Positions 5,994-6,923 of a DNA stretch of 6,923 bases are shown here, in pieces. This DNA is from an uncultured Erythrobacteraceae bacterium. Its GTDB lineage: Bacteria; Pseudomonadota; Alphaproteobacteria; Sphingomonadales; Sphingomonadaceae. The notes below the pieces were generated by a model, which searched no databases, was not told the origin of the DNA, and worked only from the letters and a program-made list of their open reading frames with translations. The first letter of the stretch is position 1. Every line of letters begins with the position of its first letter. Where the stretch lies: NCBI GenBank assembly GCA_950071875.1, contig CATMNW010000135.1, positions 1-6,923 of the forward strand, given 5' to 3'. A program made the translations under genes and the position numbers.

Positions 5994-6035
5994 ATGGCCG
6001 CTTGTGAAAGCCGCTCCAATACGGAGTTATTGTGA
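5994..6035 (+). CDS. Candidate 13-codon leader ORF before the LuxR-type gene
   Basis: An ATG at 5994 preceded by GAGAGG (about 6-7 nt spacing) opens a 13-codon frame (MAACESRSNTELL) whose TGA overlaps the GTG start of the next gene as GTGA. The arrangement suggests translational coupling or a regulatory leader peptide, because ribosomes finishing the leader would stop on the regulator's weak GTG start. It is too short for coding statistics, and the regulator also has its own CGGAG site inside the leader, so chance is a serious alternative. Confidence 0.33.
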   Translation: MAACESRSNTELL

Positions 6036-6520
6036 AACCACCGAGCGAAACTTTATCTCGTTTGCGGATCACTCCGCGTCAACTCGAATGCATCGAGATG
6101 GTTGGCGAAGGAATGACATCCAAGGAAATAGGCCGAAAACTGAACATTTCGCATCGGACGGTCGAAGCCCATATTTTCGCGGTCATGGATGCCCTCGAAG
6201 TAAGTACCCGTGCCGCGGCGGTCCTGAAGGTGCGGGAACTCAGGGAAGAGAACGAGTTCATTCCTACGGAGAACATGCTAATCCTGCATGGTCCCCTTAC
6301 CGACAACTACCTGATAACGCCCGCCCCGCCGCCGCCACGCCCGACGCCGAACAGCAGTCGCAAACTGTTCTTCCCGCCCATCGGCGGACAGGTGAACACA
6401 GCCGGGAAAAGCCAGCGCCTGATCTGGGTGACGCGGATCACCACGCTCATCTTGGTCATCGTCAATGTGATCATTCTATCCATTATGGCGGTATCGGCGA
6501 TGGCAGAACCCGCCGCGTAA
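6032..6520 (+). CDS. Membrane-anchored LuxR-type HTH transcriptional regulator
   Basis: This 162-residue protein has a GerE/LuxR helix-turn-helix at its very N-terminus (about 10-65): ITPRQLECIEMVGEGMTSKEIG followed by the recognition-helix region NISHRTVEAHIFAVMDAL. No receiver, autoinducer-binding or sensor domain precedes it. A short charged segment and a Pro-rich linker (TPAPPPPRPTP, 96-106) lead to a single transmembrane helix (about 136-157), with basic residues before it (KSQR, R135) and a tiny tail (AEPAA). The predicted topology is DNA-binding domain inside and C-terminus in the periplasm. It resembles ToxR/CadC-like tethering but without a periplasmic sensor. The start is GTG at 6032 with CGGAG upstream. 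The 5' end overlaps a candidate 13-codon leader. A 113-residue orphan follows after 52 nt, probably in the same transcript and perhaps its partner. Confidence 0.88.
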   Translation: MKPPSETLSRLRITPRQLECIEMVGEGMTSKEIGRKLNISHRTVEAHIFAVMDALEVSTRAAAVLKVRELREENEFIPTENMLILHGPLTDNYLITPAPPPPRPTPNSSRKLFFPPIGGQVNTAGKSQRLIWVTRITTLILVIVNVIILSIMAVSAMAEPAA

Positions 6521-6540
6521 TGATTTTCTTGTTCCCCCAC

Positions 6541-6551
6541 GGCGTCACGCC
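6541..6551. repeat. 11-bp GC palindrome between the LuxR gene and its neighbour
   Basis: GGCGT and ACGCC form a perfect 5-bp inverted repeat around a single C, in the 52-bp gap before the Shine-Dalgarno site of the gene at 6573. It could be an operator half-pair or simply a small GC palindrome. No T-tract follows, so it is not a terminator. Confidence 0.22.
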
Positions 6552-6572
6552 CTGGAGCAGAAGGAGAAAAGC

Positions 6573-6914
6573 ATGATTAGGATCGAAGAAGCCTCCGGCC
6601 GGGTAGTGGCTGGCGAAACCCAGGAATCGATCGCCACGATCGACAAGGCACTGATCTCGGCGGCAAACCTGTGCGCCAGCATCGTCGAAGCAAGCAGCGC
6701 CTCGCGCCTGCCGGTCAACATGCCGCAGGCCGCGCTTGCGCAGGTCGGAGAAGGCCTTTCGATGCTGATTGCGGGACGCGAAAACCTCGGTTCCGCGACT
6801 CTCGAAATGATCAAGATCCAGAAAGCCTCGAACCTTGAAGCGGTATCCTTCGGCTGCCCCGACGGAAACTTCGGGTTCCAGGCGCACCCATCCGTAGCGA
6901 AACAGCGGGCCTGA
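6573..6914 (+). CDS. Hypothetical helical protein, 113 residues, next to the LuxR gene
   Basis: I do not recognise this protein. It is 113 residues long, soluble-looking, with no signal peptide or membrane segment. It is mostly helical: an amphipathic segment at about 15-45 (ETQESIATIDKALISAANLCASIVEA), a short break with SRLPVNMP, a second helical stretch at about 52-86 (ALAQVGEGLSMLIAGRENLGSATLEMI), and a non-helical end containing FGCPDGNFGF (93-102). Two cysteines (34, 95) are present. Alternating hydrophobic positions suggest a helical bundle or a protein-protein interaction role. The start is well defined by AAGGAG six nt before the ATG. It follows the membrane-anchored regulator by 52 nt, and another ATG begins three nt after its stop, so it is inside an operon. 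A function tied to the regulator is inferred only from position. Confidence 0.83.
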   Translation: MIRIEEASGRVVAGETQESIATIDKALISAANLCASIVEASSASRLPVNMPQAALAQVGEGLSMLIAGRENLGSATLEMIKIQKASNLEAVSFGCPDGNFGFQAHPSVAKQRA

Positions 6915-6917
6915 CAC

Positions 6918-6923
6918 ATGACT
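6918..6923 (+). CDS. Possible start of the next gene, cut by the window edge
   Basis: ATG ACT begins three nt after the preceding stop codon and runs off the end. The tight spacing suggests a further co-transcribed gene, but only two codons are visible and the upstream ribosome-binding site (GCGGG) is mediocre. Confidence 0.35.

Overview
This window looks like chromosomal DNA from an alphaproteobacterium, most probably a sphingomonad of the Erythrobacteraceae type. The evidence is moderately high GC content, the style of the gene products (a YaiI/DUF188 protein, a short HPF paralogue, a FAS1 protein), and a perfect match to the alphaproteobacterial EcfG general-stress promoter (GGAAC-N17-CGTT). 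The family-level placement is inference. I see no rRNA, tRNA, transposon, phage gene, CRISPR array or attachment site.

Positions 1-2374, minus strand: read in transcription order this holds a 298-residue orphan protein, a candidate 40-codon small ORF, an HSL-family alpha/beta-hydrolase (esterase), and a lipoprotein of the 'GTEPFW ... DGMSDRxYP' type that runs off the left edge. The last three junctions are tight. The small ORF and esterase share ATGA, and the esterase and lipoprotein share ATGA, so translational coupling is likely. Positions 2375-2561 are a divergent control region, with the EcfG-type promoter at 2511-2536 driving a secreted protein of unknown function (2562-3137, plus).

Positions 3138-4441: a convergent intergenic stretch with inverted repeats is followed by two separate minus-strand genes. 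One is a short ribosome hibernation factor (HPF/RaiA) with a histidine-rich insert and a possible second EcfG-like promoter. The other is an exported FAS1 (fasciclin) protein with a clear intrinsic terminator behind it.

Positions 4442-5860: a divergent spacer leads to a plus-strand YaiI/DUF188 predicted nuclease. After it come a 20-bp palindrome and an exported Asp/Tyr-rich protein that ends at a strong intrinsic terminator.

Positions 5861-6923: a plus-strand gene set contains a 13-codon candidate leader ORF, a GTG-started LuxR-type HTH protein with a C-terminal transmembrane anchor, a 113-residue helical protein of unknown function with a near-perfect Shine-Dalgarno sequence, and the first codons of a further gene. 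This cluster is the best candidate for an undescribed system: a membrane-tethered LuxR regulator co-transcribed with orphan partners. The two EcfG-like promoters also suggest that the 2562 gene and the HPF paralogue belong to the general stress response.
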